DNA of 47,989 nt from an uncultured Anaerobiospirillum sp. (GCA_944389785.1 CALXNP010000006.1:1-47989); one strand, 5' to 3'; counted from the first letter of the stretch, positions 1 through 8,984 are shown. The notes: a model not told the origin generated them from the letters alone. Program-made: numbers and translations.

Positions 1-141
1 AGCTTTGATATTATGTCAAAACTTATAGAAGCTATACATAAAAGTGATGCTATTAAAACTATACATATTGACTCAACTATAATTTATTTAAAATTTATTT
101 TTTGCCTCAAAATAACACAAAAGCTTAAGGTAAAAATTTAA
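1..141 (+). pseudogene. Decayed IS5-like transposase fragment
   Basis: The first reading frame is open from the window edge to a TAA at 139-141. Its translation contains FDIMSKLIEAIHKSD and then HIDSTIIYLK. IDST(I/V) following an alpha-helical stretch is the signature around the first catalytic Asp of IS5-family DDE transposases. After about base 90 the reading turns into low-complexity K/I/F codons, and the usual His/Gln-rich continuation is absent, so the copy is truncated or decayed. The fragment enters from outside the window and its 5' part cannot be judged. From 142 to 271 I see only AT-rich spacer, with an AAAAGCT/AGCTTTT inverted repeat near 172-200, and the presumed tsaD promoter. 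Confidence 0.4.
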
Positions 142-271
142 GATTAAGATTTAACTATTAGAGCTGATAAAAGCTGTTGGCTATAAGCTTAATAGCTTTT
201 AATAGTCACAAGATATTGATAAAATGTTAAACTTGTACTTTGTGATAAAAATACCTTAGAGATAAAAATAT

Positions 272-1318
272 ATGAAAGTTCTTGGAATTGAGAGCTCCTG
301 TGATGAAACAGGTGTGGCTATTTATGATAGTGATAAAGGCTTGGTAGCTCATGCTCTACATTCACAAATAGCTATGCATGCTCAATATGGTGGTGTAGTA
401 CCAGAGCTTGCTTCACGTGATCATATTAAAAGAATTATTCCTTTAATCAATCAAGCTTTGCAAGAGGCTAATACTAGTTTAGATGAGATAAATGCTATAG
501 CTTATACTAGTGGACCTGGTCTAATTGGAGCTTTGCTAGTAGGAGCTATGGAAGCTAGAGCTTTAGCTTATGCTTTGGGTATTAAGGCTATTGAAGTGCA
601 TCATATGGAGGGGCATTTATTGGCTCCTATGTTAGAGGATAATCCGCCTGCTTTTCCTTTTGTAGCTTTATTAGTATCAGGTGGACACACTATGCTAATT
701 AAAGTAGAAAAGATAGGCAGTTATGAAATTTTAGGCGAAAGTGTAGATGATGCAGCTGGTGAAGCTTTTGATAAAACAGCAAAGCTTTTAGGTCTGCCTT
801 ATCCTGGTGGTCCTCATCTTGAGAAATTAGCTCAGAATGGAGATAGTAAGGCTTATCATTTTCCTCGTCCTATGTTAGATAGGGATAATTGTGATTTTTC
901 TTTTGCAGGACTTAAAACTGCAGTCTTAAATGCTTTAAATAAATCAGATAAATCAGCGCAAACTCAAGCAAATATTGCAAGATGTTTTAGTGATGCTGTA
1001 GCTGACACTTTAAGTGCTAAATGTAATAAAGCTCTAAAACAATGTGGCTATAATAGATTAGTTGTAGCAGGTGGAGTTAGTGCTAATAGTGCAATACGTG
1101 AATCTTTAACTAATCTAATGCATAAAAGAGGTGGAGAAATTTTCTTTGCACGTAAGGAATTTTGTACTGATAATGGAGCCATGATAGCATTAGCAGGTAT
1201 GGTTCGTTATTTAAATGCTGAGTATGCCTCCTTAGAGGTAAATGTCCATCCTCGTTGGCCTTTATCTATGCTAAAAGCTATAGAGCAAGATAAAGTTAAG
1301 AATATATTATATAGATAA
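272..1318 (+). CDS. tsaD: tRNA N6-adenosine threonylcarbamoyltransferase TsaD
   Basis: TsaD transfers the threonylcarbamoyl group from threonylcarbamoyl-AMP to A37 of tRNAs that read ANN codons; it works with TsaB and TsaE in the cytoplasm. The 348 residues match the family length. The N-terminus ([16 protein letters not shown]) is the ASKHA-fold start of the Kae1/TsaD family. HHMEGH at residues 110-115 supplies the two metal-binding histidines (H111, H115). LLVSGGHT and the C-terminal VAGGVSANS and [10 protein letters not shown] segments are also typical. It opens the conserved tsaD-folB-uppP-cca block; folB follows after 4 bp, so the genes are probably cotranscribed. plsY, which lies near tsaD in E. 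coli, is absent here. Confidence 0.97.
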   Translation: MKVLGIESSCDETGVAIYDSDKGLVAHALHSQIAMHAQYGGVVPELASRDHIKRIIPLINQALQEANTSLDEINAIAYTSGPGLIGALLVGAMEARALAYALGIKAIEVHHMEGHLLAPMLEDNPPAFPFVALLVSGGHTMLIKVEKIGSYEILGESVDDAAGEAFDKTAKLLGLPYPGGPHLEKLAQNGDSKAYHFPRPMLDRDNCDFSFAGLKTAVLNALNKSDKSAQTQANIARCFSDAVADTLSAKCNKALKQCGYNRLVVAGGVSANSAIRESLTNLMHKRGGEIFFARKEFCTDNGAMIALAGMVRYLNAEYASLEVNVHPRWPLSMLKAIEQDKVKNILYR

Positions 1319-1322
1319 CTAT

Positions 1323-1679
1323 ATGGATAAAGTTTTTATTAAAAATATGGAAGTTGTGTGTATAGTTGGGATTTTAGATTTTGAGCGCACAACTAAACAA
1401 AGGCTTTTAGTCAATATAGAAGTTGATACAGATCTTAAAAAGTGCAGTCAAAGTGGTGATCTTACTGACAGTATTGATTATGCCCGTATGGCACATTTAG
1501 TAAGAGATTATATCATCAATAAACAAGCCTTTTTGCTAGAGAGTCTAGCTTATGAGTTATGTGATTTAATTTTGTCAACTTTTGCTCAAGCTCAAGCTGT
1601 CTTAGTTAATTTACAAAAGCCTGATATTCTTGATTTTTGTCAGGGTGTAGGTATAGAAGTTAAACAAAAGAGGGTTTAA
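1323..1679 (+). CDS. folB: Dihydroneopterin aldolase FolB
   Basis: FolB converts 7,8-dihydroneopterin to 6-hydroxymethyl-dihydropterin and glycolaldehyde in folate synthesis. The 118 residues are normal for this one-domain enzyme. The opening MDKVFIKNMEVVCIVGILDF and the YARMAHLV and LLESLAYEL segments match the family; the Glu in LLESLA is the conserved pterin-binding residue. The gene sits 4 bp after tsaD and 2 bp before folK, so two consecutive steps of the folate pathway are encoded side by side, which supports the assignment of both. Confidence 0.93.
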   Translation: MDKVFIKNMEVVCIVGILDFERTTKQRLLVNIEVDTDLKKCSQSGDLTDSIDYARMAHLVRDYIINKQAFLLESLAYELCDLILSTFAQAQAVLVNLQKPDILDFCQGVGIEVKQKRV

Positions 1680-1681
1680 TC

Positions 1682-2224
1682 ATGTTAAATCAGGTATATT
1701 TAGGTATTGGATCTAATTTAAATCGAGAAAATGCCATTTTATTTGCTAAAGCTCAATTAGAGAAAAATTTTGCTGAGGTAAAATTTTCTTCAGTATGGGA
1801 AAGTTGCGCTATACGTGTGGCAGAACCTAATTATTATAATATGGTTGCTAAGTTTGAAACAGATTTAAATCTAGATGATCTTTATACATTAGTAACTAAA
1901 ATAGAAAGACAAGCTGGTCGTGAGCTCATGTATTATAATGGTACTAATTTTGGCTTTAAACGTCGTTTAGATATTGATATTTTGATGTTTAATCAAGAAG
2001 TTACTACTGTGCCTTGTAAATTGCCTCGTCATGATATTGAGGATTATCCATTTGTTATATGTCCTCTTTTAGAGTTAGACGAAAATATTGTACATCCTGT
2101 AAGCGGCAAATTAATTAAAGATATTTTTGCAGTTATGTCACCTACTTTAACTGAAAAAAATATGGCAACAAAGGTTGATTTTGATTTTAGTAAACCATAT
2201 CCTGCTTGGACTGAGGTTGCTTAG
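1682..2224 (+). CDS. folK: HPPK, 6-hydroxymethyl-dihydropterin pyrophosphokinase FolK
   Basis: FolK transfers pyrophosphate from ATP to the product of FolB, preparing it for dihydropteroate synthase. The N-terminus YLGIGSNLNRENAI and the central RRLDIDILMFN (the HPPK signature with its two metal-binding Asp residues) are clear, as is LPRHDIEDYPFVICPLLEL near the C-terminus. At 180 residues it is slightly longer than the E. coli enzyme because of a C-terminal tail. It lies between folB (2 bp) and uppP (2 bp). In E. coli folK is next to pcnB, so its position here is a local rearrangement that groups folate genes. Confidence 0.94.
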   Translation: MLNQVYLGIGSNLNRENAILFAKAQLEKNFAEVKFSSVWESCAIRVAEPNYYNMVAKFETDLNLDDLYTLVTKIERQAGRELMYYNGTNFGFKRRLDIDILMFNQEVTTVPCKLPRHDIEDYPFVICPLLELDENIVHPVSGKLIKDIFAVMSPTLTEKNMATKVDFDFSKPYPAWTEVA

Positions 2225-2226
2225 TC

Positions 2227-3069
2227 ATGGAAGTTTCACATATTATTATTTTAGCTCTAATTCAGGGTATAACTGAGTTTTTGCCTGTTTCATCATCAGC
2301 ACATTTAATTATACCAAGTCAGGTTTTTAACTTTGAGGATCAAGGCCTTGCATTTGATGTAGCCGTTCATGTTGGTACTTTGCTAGCTGTAATTATTTAT
2401 TACTTATCTGATTTAGTAAAGATTTCAACCTATACCATTGAATCTGCAATTAAGTTTAAACAAACACCAGTAAGTCGTGTGGGATGGTATTTAATTATTG
2501 CTACAATACCAGCTGGTCTTTGTGGTTTATTTTTTAACCATTATGTGGAAACTCTAGGCAGATCATTAGAAGTTATTGCCTATGCTACTATCTTCTTTGG
2601 TTTATTATTAGGTTTAGCCTCTTATATCAATAGAAAATTATGTTGGCGTACCTTAATTAATATACAAGGAGCAAGAGCTGATTCTTTACGTCATTTAACT
2701 TTTACTCAAGCTTTATGTATAGGTCTAGCTCAATGTTTAGCTTTAATTCCTGGTACTTCACGTTCAGGTATTACTTTAACTGCTGGCTTGTTTTTAGGAT
2801 TAAGACCTGAAGCTGCGGCACGTTTTAGTTTTTTATTATCTATACCAATTATTTTAGCTTCTGGTTTATTTGAGTTATTTAAGCTTTATCAAAGTGGTGG
2901 TTTAGTTCAATCTAATTTAATTCCTATGTTAATGGGAGCTACTATTGCTTTTGTAACAGCTATTATTGTAATTCATTTATTTATGAAATATATCTCAAAG
3001 TCTGGTATGGCTATCTTTGTGATATATCGTCTAATTTTAGGCTGTGTATTACTTTATATTGCTTCTTAA
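2227..3069 (+). CDS. uppP: Undecaprenyl-diphosphate phosphatase UppP/BacA
   Basis: UppP dephosphorylates undecaprenyl diphosphate to recycle the lipid carrier used for peptidoglycan, O-antigen and other envelope polymers; it also confers bacitracin tolerance. The 280-residue protein is strongly hydrophobic with about eight membrane segments. Two signature stretches are present: QGITEFLPVSSSAHL near the N-terminus, with the catalytic-region Glu and Ser residues, and PGTSRSGIT in the second half, with the essential Arg. The start lies 2 bp after folK, and the gene ends at a shared terminator facing cca. Confidence 0.96.
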   Translation: MEVSHIIILALIQGITEFLPVSSSAHLIIPSQVFNFEDQGLAFDVAVHVGTLLAVIIYYLSDLVKISTYTIESAIKFKQTPVSRVGWYLIIATIPAGLCGLFFNHYVETLGRSLEVIAYATIFFGLLLGLASYINRKLCWRTLINIQGARADSLRHLTFTQALCIGLAQCLALIPGTSRSGITLTAGLFLGLRPEAAARFSFLLSIPIILASGLFELFKLYQSGGLVQSNLIPMLMGATIAFVTAIIVIHLFMKYISKSGMAIFVIYRLILGCVLLYIAS

Positions 3070-3073
3070 TTTT

Positions 3074-3103
3074 AATAAAAGAGGGTAAAATCCTCTTTTA
3101 TTA
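3074..3103. terminator. Bidirectional terminator between uppP and cca
   Basis: An 11-bp stem, AATAAAAGAGG (3074-3084) with CCTCTTTTATT (3092-3102), encloses a 7-nt loop. A/T tracts on both sides let it serve both convergent transcripts. The cca stop codon (3101-3103) overlaps the right arm. Confidence 0.8.
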
Positions 3104-4378
3104 TTTTAAGTCTATTGGTGGCATTTCATTATTGTAATTGTTAAGTTCAGTTTGTGGCATTTGCTCTATAAATGCTTGTACAAGTGCTACTCTCTTTTCT
3201 TTAATCTTTTCTTTAATTTCTAAACCTTTATAACCACAAGCTATAAACTCTTGAGCTTTAACTTGCATACATAATGAGTGCATAGCAAGAACATAATCAG
3301 AGCGTGGGAAAGGTCTAGCTTCAAAACCTTTTCTGCCTAAAAAGTCACATTTGCAACATAGAGCAAAGAGCTTAATATTTTGTGGTTTTCTAAAACTGTC
3401 TAAGCTTTCAAATAAATTGACTATACCTAAGGCACCATGATCATACAAATGATGCATTTCATTGTGATAAAGTATTACTATCTTAGCTGCAGCATAAAAG
3501 TCTTTAGGTACAGGCAGTCTTTGGCATAGCTGCTCCAGAGGTTTAACACCTAATTCATTATGTTTATGATGATGTGGCCAATTTTCCTTAGGTGTTAAAG
3601 CTTTGCCTAAATCATGACATAACATAGCAAAACGTGCTATAGGATCATTAGATTCTATAGCTACACGCTCAAGAGTCATTAAAGTATGTATGCCTGTATC
3701 AATTTCAGGATGCCATTTTGCAGGTCCTGGTATTCCAAAAAGAGCATCTACTTCAGGTAATACTTTAGCTAAAGCTCCAACTTCATGTAAAATACCAATA
3801 AAAACTTCAGGGTTTGGTCCTGATAATGCTTTATGTAATTCAATCCATACTCTAGCTGGAGTAAGATGAAGCAATTCTTCACCTAAGCTTATTTGTTTCA
3901 TTAAATCTTTAGTTTCTTTATCTATAGTAAAACCAAGATGAAAGAGCTTAGCTGCAAAACGTGCTACTCGCAGTACTCGAAGTGGGTCTTCTATAAAAGC
4001 TTCTGAAACATGACGTAGTATTTTATTTTTAAGATCATCTACACCATTATAATAATCAATAATATTTCCTTCATCATCTTTAGCTATAGCATTGATAGTT
4101 AAATCACGTCTCTTTAAATCTTCTTTTAGGCTGATATTAGGGTTAAAATCACAAACAAACTGTGTATAACCATGACCTGCTTTGCGTTCTGTTCTAGCTA
4201 AAGCATATTCACAATGTGTTTGTGGGTGTAAGAATACAGGAAAATCTTTGCCCACTTGCTGATAACCTAAATCTAACATTTGCTGTATGCTAGAACCTAC
4301 TACTACATAGTCTTTGTCTTTATAGGGCAGCCCTAGCAATTCGTCTCTAACAGCACCACCTACTAAATAAACTTTCAA
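3101..4378 (-). CDS. cca: CCA-adding tRNA nucleotidyltransferase with HD domain
   Basis: Cca adds or repairs the 3'-terminal CCA of tRNAs using CTP and ATP. The N-terminus carries the class II nucleotidyltransferase motifs: GGAVRDELLG, the DKD metal-binding pair at about residues 21-23, and RRDLTINAIA. EDPLRVLRVARFAAK is the neck region. The C-terminal half has an HD phosphohydrolase domain (CHDLGKALTP), as in gammaproteobacterial Cca, which has extra phosphatase and phosphodiesterase activities. Its 425 residues compare with 412 in E. coli. It is convergent with uppP. Further upstream, ygiM is on the same strand, but the gspA/gspB-like pair lies between them on the opposite strand. Confidence 0.96.
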   Translation of the reverse strand: MKVYLVGGAVRDELLGLPYKDKDYVVVGSSIQQMLDLGYQQVGKDFPVFLHPQTHCEYALARTERKAGHGYTQFVCDFNPNISLKEDLKRRDLTINAIAKDDEGNIIDYYNGVDDLKNKILRHVSEAFIEDPLRVLRVARFAAKLFHLGFTIDKETKDLMKQISLGEELLHLTPARVWIELHKALSGPNPEVFIGILHEVGALAKVLPEVDALFGIPGPAKWHPEIDTGIHTLMTLERVAIESNDPIARFAMLCHDLGKALTPKENWPHHHKHNELGVKPLEQLCQRLPVPKDFYAAAKIVILYHNEMHHLYDHGALGIVNLFESLDSFRKPQNIKLFALCCKCDFLGRKGFEARPFPRSDYVLAMHSLCMQVKAQEFIACGYKGLEIKEKIKEKRVALVQAFIEQMPQTELNNYNNEMPPIDLK

Positions 4379-4592
4379 AATTTCACCTCATGTATATGCT
4401 TGTATATATTAGCTTAATTTTTGCTTTTTGCACTAATGATGAATAAATTTTTTTAGCTAAACTATGTACTACTTTTTTAGATATTGTAAACTTAATACTT
4501 CTAATTTATTTTTAAGCCATTTAAAAGGTTAAAGTATATATGAAAATGAAATTTAAAGATTTTATAAATTAGAAGCTAGATTATTGCTTAAA

Positions 4593-4745
4593 GCTGATGT
4601 TAATGGTAGTCTTAACATCATTAGAAAAGAATAGAAAAGAATTAAAAAATGTTTTTGCAAAAGAACTAGTTGATAGCGACTGTGTTATAGCTATTACGGG
4701 TAAGCCATTTAACCGTATTAAAATATGACTCAAGGAGTAATTCAT
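4593..4745 (+). pseudogene. Fossil 3' end of an IS200/IS605-family tnpB gene with right-end hairpin
   Basis: This sits in the 410-bp gap between cca and gspA. Codons from 4593 read ADVNGSLNIIRKE and stop at 4632-4634. ADVNxxxNI is the C-terminal RuvC-III signature of TnpB/OrfB. One frameshift later the reading continues, in the frame of 4636, as KELKNVFAKELVDSDCV and then ITGKPFNRIKI, to a TGA at 4726-4728. It is followed by ACTC-AAG-GAGT (4728-4738) and AATTCAT, a shrunken form of the subterminal hairpin seen at 45605-45643. All of the N-terminal part is missing. The rest of the gap (4379-4592, 4746-4789) is AT-rich with no recognised feature and must hold the cca and gspA promoters. Confidence 0.6.
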
Positions 4746-4789
4746 AGTTTTTTTTCAAGAACTACCAACAAGTAAATTATTCACAAATT

Positions 4790-6433
4790 ATGTATCAGTC
4801 TTTTTTTGCATTAAGTGAGCTGCCTTTTGAAAGCTCTATTGACTCACGTTTTTATTATGTAGGTAGTGCTCAGCATGAGGCTTTAGAGTTATTACTTGAA
4901 TGTATGAGTACAAATGGATCAATATGTGTACTCTCAGGCAGTTCAGGTAGTGGTAAAACTACTTTAATTAGAATGCTTATGTGCTCTTTACCTGAAAGTA
5001 TGCGCATTATTGCTATTGATGATCCAAGATTAGATGCACAAATGCTGTTAGCTACAATTTTGCGTGCCTCAGGTGTATCAGCTGCTTCTTTTGAATCAAT
5101 TGCAGAGCTTACTTTAAAACTGCGTCAAATGCTTGAGCGTGCTAGTGCTCAAGGCCGTATTACTACAGTAATTTGCGATGAAGCTCAAGGTCTAAGTGAT
5201 GAGGTTTTAGAGCAAATTAGATTAATTAGTAATATTGAAGGCAAAGCTGGTAAGATGATTAATTTCTTATTGACAGGCCAAGAGGATTTAGTTGAGCATT
5301 TAAATAAAAGTGAACATAAAATGCTTTACAATCGTATTAAAGCCTTTGCCATCTTACCTCACTTTACCAAAGAAGAAGTACAAGCTTACGTAGCTTATCG
5401 CTTATCTAAGGCTAATTGTCATGAAATGATTTTTAGTAATAAGGCTATAGCTTTACTGACTAAAAATAGTAATGGCATACCACGTGTGATCAATTCAATT
5501 TGTGATAAGGCTATGTTTTTAGCTTTTAAACATAATAAAAAAAGGATTAGTGCTGCTTTAGTAAAAAAAGCTACCGCTTTGGTTTTTCATAAAAAAGTAG
5601 GCTTTTATAATATTGCTAAGCAAAATATTAAAAATTTTTTCAGTGCCATTTTTATAAAGAAATTAACCTTAGTTGTTTTAGCTTTAGGTTTATCAGCTTC
5701 AAGTTTTGCTGCAGCATTTTTTTATTTAAATAATTTTATCCCTCATCAATCTTTAAAAGATAGTATTTTAAGTGCTGATGAAGTTAAAAAAACTTATAGT
5801 GCTTTATTAAATGAAATATACAAAGGTACTAATAAGAAAAATATTGAAGAGGCTTTATTCTATCAAAGTATTTCAAATAGTGTTTTTGAAAATCAAAGCA
5901 TTGATACTTTAGTAAAACTCTATGGTTATAAAAGAGCAGATGGAGAGCTTAGTGATTGCCGCAGTATTAAAGCCTTAGATATGCAATGTACTATTTTACA
6001 AGGTGATATTAATAGTCTTAAAGAATTAAATAGAATAGCTTTAGTGTCTATGTCTGATGAAAATATGACACCATACTATGCTATTTTATTTAAACTTGAT
6101 GATAAAAAAGCTTCTTTAATTATAGATGAGCGTTTGTTTGAAATTAAAAAAGAGTATTTTGAGCATTTTTTCTTAAATGAATATATGATCATACATGAAG
6201 ATTTGCCAACTATTAATAAGCGTTATGTTTCACAAGAGCTTTTAAATTATTTAAAGCCTAGACTTAATGCTTATTTAGAACGTAAAAACTATAGTAAGGA
6301 AAAATTAAATAATCTATCAACCTTAGCTAAGCTTGATTTATATCTTGATGATAAGCATAAAGATAAATTAGAGCAAAGAGATTTATTAATTTTAGATGGA
6401 CTAATACAGCAGAGACAATTATATGAAAGATAA
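4790..6433 (+). CDS. gspA: GspA/ExeA-type AAA ATPase with periplasmic C-terminal domain
   Basis: The family drives insertion or assembly of the type II secretion secretin through peptidoglycan. Residues 1-270 form an ATPase domain with the family N-terminus (FFALSELPFESSIDSRFYY), Walker A GSSGSGKTT near residue 50, and Walker B VICDEAQ. A membrane helix lies at about 290-312. The periplasmic part has the C39-like pattern of ExeA: CRSIKALDMQC followed by GDINSLKELNRIALV. At 547 residues the length matches ExeA. The next gene overlaps it by 11 bp. No type II secretion gene is in the window, so the partner machinery is unknown. The pair interrupts the otherwise conserved cca-ygiM junction. Confidence 0.8.
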   Translation: MYQSFFALSELPFESSIDSRFYYVGSAQHEALELLLECMSTNGSICVLSGSSGSGKTTLIRMLMCSLPESMRIIAIDDPRLDAQMLLATILRASGVSAASFESIAELTLKLRQMLERASAQGRITTVICDEAQGLSDEVLEQIRLISNIEGKAGKMINFLLTGQEDLVEHLNKSEHKMLYNRIKAFAILPHFTKEEVQAYVAYRLSKANCHEMIFSNKAIALLTKNSNGIPRVINSICDKAMFLAFKHNKKRISAALVKKATALVFHKKVGFYNIAKQNIKNFFSAIFIKKLTLVVLALGLSASSFAAAFFYLNNFIPHQSLKDSILSADEVKKTYSALLNEIYKGTNKKNIEEALFYQSISNSVFENQSIDTLVKLYGYKRADGELSDCRSIKALDMQCTILQGDINSLKELNRIALVSMSDENMTPYYAILFKLDDKKASLIIDERLFEIKKEYFEHFFLNEYMIIHEDLPTINKRYVSQELLNYLKPRLNAYLERKNYSKEKLNNLSTLAKLDLYLDDKHKDKLEQRDLLILDGLIQQRQLYER

Positions 6434-6836
6434 AAATATAGAAATAGCTTTGAGCTATTTGCGCTTTAATGCCTCAAAAGCTTTTTTATACTTTCTTTTT
6501 ATATTTTTATTCTCATTGATAGGCTTTGTGCTATATGCTTATGCAGATAAGTATTTTGAATATAAAATGCAGCATACCTTTGAGACAAGTTTGATTTATG
6601 ATTTAAAAGATATTACTCAAAATATAGCATATGAACGTCATTTAGATGATTTTGAGCTTAAGCGTATACCTTTTAATTTAGAAGATTTAAAAGAATATAA
6701 AGTTAATAATAATCTTAAAGAAGATATTAATGTAGACTATGTTAAGGTTGAAGCACAAAAAAAATTAATCTTGGTAAATGTTTATGATATTAGATTTTTA
6801 GAAGCAGATGATCCTAGGCTTAAGACTCAAAACTAA
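6423..6836 (+). CDS. Small bitopic protein overlapping gspA, possible GspB
   Basis: This 137-residue protein has a short cytoplasmic N-terminus, one membrane helix (AFLYFLFIFLFSLIGFVLYAY, about residues 20-40) and a roughly 95-residue charged, probably periplasmic domain. Its start lies inside the last codons of gspA (11-bp overlap), indicating translational coupling. Topology and position match GspB/ExeB, the partner of GspA. I do not see a convincing GspB sequence signature in the C-terminal domain, so the name rests on context only. A strong hairpin terminator follows at 6871-6893. Confidence 0.65.
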   Translation: MKDKNIEIALSYLRFNASKAFLYFLFIFLFSLIGFVLYAYADKYFEYKMQHTFETSLIYDLKDITQNIAYERHLDDFELKRIPFNLEDLKEYKVNNNLKEDINVDYVKVEAQKKLILVNVYDIRFLEADDPRLKTQN

Positions 6837-6870
6837 TAATAGAAATATTAACTAAGATAAAAAATGAATA

Positions 6871-6893
6871 TTTAGGAGGCAAAGCCTCCTAAA
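6871..6893. terminator. Hairpin terminator between the gspB-like gene and ygiM
   Basis: A perfect 10-bp stem, TTTAGGAGGC with GCCTCCTAAA, and an AAA loop lie between two convergent genes, with T-rich sequence after it on each strand. It can end both transcripts. Confidence 0.8.
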
Positions 6894-6896
6894 GTT

Positions 6897-7595
6897 TTAA
6901 TAGTGATTGCGTGATTTTTTCTTATTTGAAGGACGAGGTATATAAATTAAGATAATACCAACAATAGCACCACTAAATGCGATAATAGCTCCTTGTAGCC
7001 ACCATCGCATCTGCATGTCTAGATCTTTTGTTTCTAATCTTGAAATATACTCACGTTTTTGTTCATCTAGTTTAGCAATAAGCTCATCTTTTTGAATTAT
7101 AGCATGTTTGTTTGCCTCAAGCTCTTTTAAGGCTTTTTCTAATTTAGCTTTAGTAGCTTTTAGCTCATTACTTAAATCTTTATTGTGATTAGCTAGTTTA
7201 TATTCAAGCTCTGCTATCTTATCGCTTAAAATAGTAATTTGCGAGTGACCTGAAGGAGTGTTTTGTACATATTTACTCTCAAGATAAAAGGTTTCACCAT
7301 CTTTATCTTGTAATTGCATATAATTGTTTACTGTTTGTAAATAGACAAATTTATCACCTACTGTTTTTGATCCAATAATTTTATATTGAGTTCCAGGACC
7401 ACGTCTAACCCATACTTCTACACTATCTGAAATATATACATCTTGTCCCGCTACAAATTCATTATTAGTGTTTTCAGTTAAAGCTGTTTTAGCTTCCATA
7501 TCTGTAGTTACAGTAAGATCTTCTTCTTGTGCTAGAGCATGCATTGAAGTTAATAAAGCAAGATATAACCAACATGCTTTACATAAAGCTTTCAT
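6897..7595 (-). CDS. ygiM: YgiM-type SH3-domain membrane protein
   Basis: This matches the TIGR04211/YgiM architecture: a signal peptide (MKALCKACWLYLALLTSMHALA), a bacterial SH3 domain (about residues 48-110, with VEVWVRRGPGTQYKIIG), a coiled coil (about 120-190), one C-terminal membrane helix (QGAIIAFSGAIVGIILIYI) and a basic tail. The start at 7595 is preferred over the longer frame from 7625 because it begins the signal peptide and has AAGGA upstream. The molecular role is not established; a cell-envelope function is likely. Its placement near cca and divergent from ygiF-glnE is the ancestral E. coli-like arrangement. Confidence 0.88.
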   Translation of the reverse strand: MKALCKACWLYLALLTSMHALAQEEDLTVTTDMEAKTALTENTNNEFVAGQDVYISDSVEVWVRRGPGTQYKIIGSKTVGDKFVYLQTVNNYMQLQDKDGETFYLESKYVQNTPSGHSQITILSDKIAELEYKLANHNKDLSNELKATKAKLEKALKELEANKHAIIQKDELIAKLDEQKREYISRLETKDLDMQMRWWLQGAIIAFSGAIVGIILIYIPRPSNKKKSRNHY

Positions 7596-7912
7596 AATTT
7601 TTCCTTGTATGAATGAATTACCCAATTGTAATTGGGATTTATATCTAAATAGTTTTAATTATACATTAGTACATTTTATGTATTAAGTTTAAAGAATTTA
7701 ACTTGATACAAAATCATATGCTATATTCTATAGGAATATTAATTAATAGCTAGAGTTCAAGGTTATTTTTATTGGTTTTATTTGAGCAAGTTAATATTAT
7801 TGTAGTTTTGCTCTAATAATGTGCTGTATTTTTAATTTTTTTATACTATATAAACTGTTACAATAGTTTATAAGGACTTTATTAAAGACAAACTATTTGG
7901 AGTCATTGAGTT

Positions 7913-8983
7913 ATGAATAATAAGGAAATTGAGCTTAAATATGGAGTAATTGGAGATATAGAAGATCTAGAAGCAAGTTGTAAGCAATTGGGTATTATCT
8001 CTAATTTGAAAGAAGATAAACTAGCAAATAGTTATTTTGATACTGTCGACAAAGATTTATATAAAGCTAAAGCTGGTCTTAGAATTAGAAAAGCCAATTC
8101 TTATTGTGAGCAAACTTTAAAAATTAAATCTTCAAATTTAGGTGGGTTACACATACGTCAAGAATATAATGTAGCTTTTAATCGACGTCAAAGTAAACCA
8201 AATCTCAATGCTTTTGATAAGAATATTTTTCCTAAAGATTTTGATATAGCCAAAATTAATAAAAATTTAGTTAAGCTTTGTGATATTAATTTTGTCAGAA
8301 AGAGTGTGAACTTAGAATTTGATAATTGTTTATTTGAGATTTGTTATGATAAAGGTTTAATTCAAGTAGAGGATAAACAATTAGCTATTAATGAGTTTGA
8401 AGTTGAACTTTTAGAGCATGATGATCAAAATATCAATATAGATAATCTATTTTACAAATTCTCAATCGCTTTAAATCAAGTTAATTTACCATTATCCCTA
8501 GAGCCATTTTCTAAAATGCATAAAGCTGCTCTATTGATGAATACTAAAGATAGTTTTGATTTACCGGTGCGTACTTCTAATATGCAAGGGCTTGATAATG
8601 GTATTGTTGATGCAATTATATGTTTTGAGCAGATGTTTGGGCTATTGATGTTTAGACAAGATCTAGCTAGTTTAATGTATTTTAATAGTGCTTGTGCATT
8701 GTTGCTTATGTACTTAAAAGAATATAAAAGCTTTATTGCATCTGCAAGATATGATACTAATGCTAATATTGCAGATAAAAGAGCGATTATTAAAAATATT
8801 TATGCAGCTTTAAAAGAGTTCTATGCTTATAGTCTGAAAAAAGAACAAAAGCTTAGAAAAAAAGATTATGAAACTAGCAAAGAAAAAGTTAAAGATTGTG
8901 TTATGAAGTTAAGACGCTTAATTTGTTCTTATCATCTTTATAATATTACTTTAAAAATGCGTTATGCCTTGAGTTTAAAATAG
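7913..8983 (+). CDS. ygiF: CYTH/CHAD-domain inorganic triphosphatase YgiF
   Basis: The N-terminus NNKEIELKYGV carries the ExExK motif of CYTH phosphohydrolases. Further basic and acidic strands follow (GLRIRKANSYCEQTLKIKS, INEFEVELLE), as expected of the triphosphate tunnel fold, up to about residue 200. E. coli YgiF hydrolyses inorganic triphosphate. The C-terminal 140 residues are helical and lysine-rich and look like a shortened CHAD domain; at 356 residues the protein is shorter than E. coli YgiF (433). glnE starts 1 bp after its stop, the same pairing as in E. coli. The 287-bp spacer upstream, shared with divergent ygiM, contains a TAAACT/AGTTTA inverted repeat near 7851-7870. Confidence 0.85.
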   Translation: MNNKEIELKYGVIGDIEDLEASCKQLGIISNLKEDKLANSYFDTVDKDLYKAKAGLRIRKANSYCEQTLKIKSSNLGGLHIRQEYNVAFNRRQSKPNLNAFDKNIFPKDFDIAKINKNLVKLCDINFVRKSVNLEFDNCLFEICYDKGLIQVEDKQLAINEFEVELLEHDDQNINIDNLFYKFSIALNQVNLPLSLEPFSKMHKAALLMNTKDSFDLPVRTSNMQGLDNGIVDAIICFEQMFGLLMFRQDLASLMYFNSACALLLMYLKEYKSFIASARYDTNANIADKRAIIKNIYAALKEFYAYSLKKEQKLRKKDYETSKEKVKDCVMKLRRLICSYHLYNITLKMRYALSLK

Positions 8984-8984
8984 T

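Noticed and set aside
4650-4728. A conserved, hairpin-rich leader shared with 34690 and 45510, at first taken for a riboswitch (such as a cyclic di-GMP sensor)
   Set aside because: The shared bases lack the conserved cores of known classes and read better as a decayed tnpB 3' end, with codon-level similarity and a right-end hairpin.
7468-7686. A plus-strand frame opposite the ygiM start
   Set aside because: It is antisense to the ygiM signal peptide, with no RBS and no recognisable domain.
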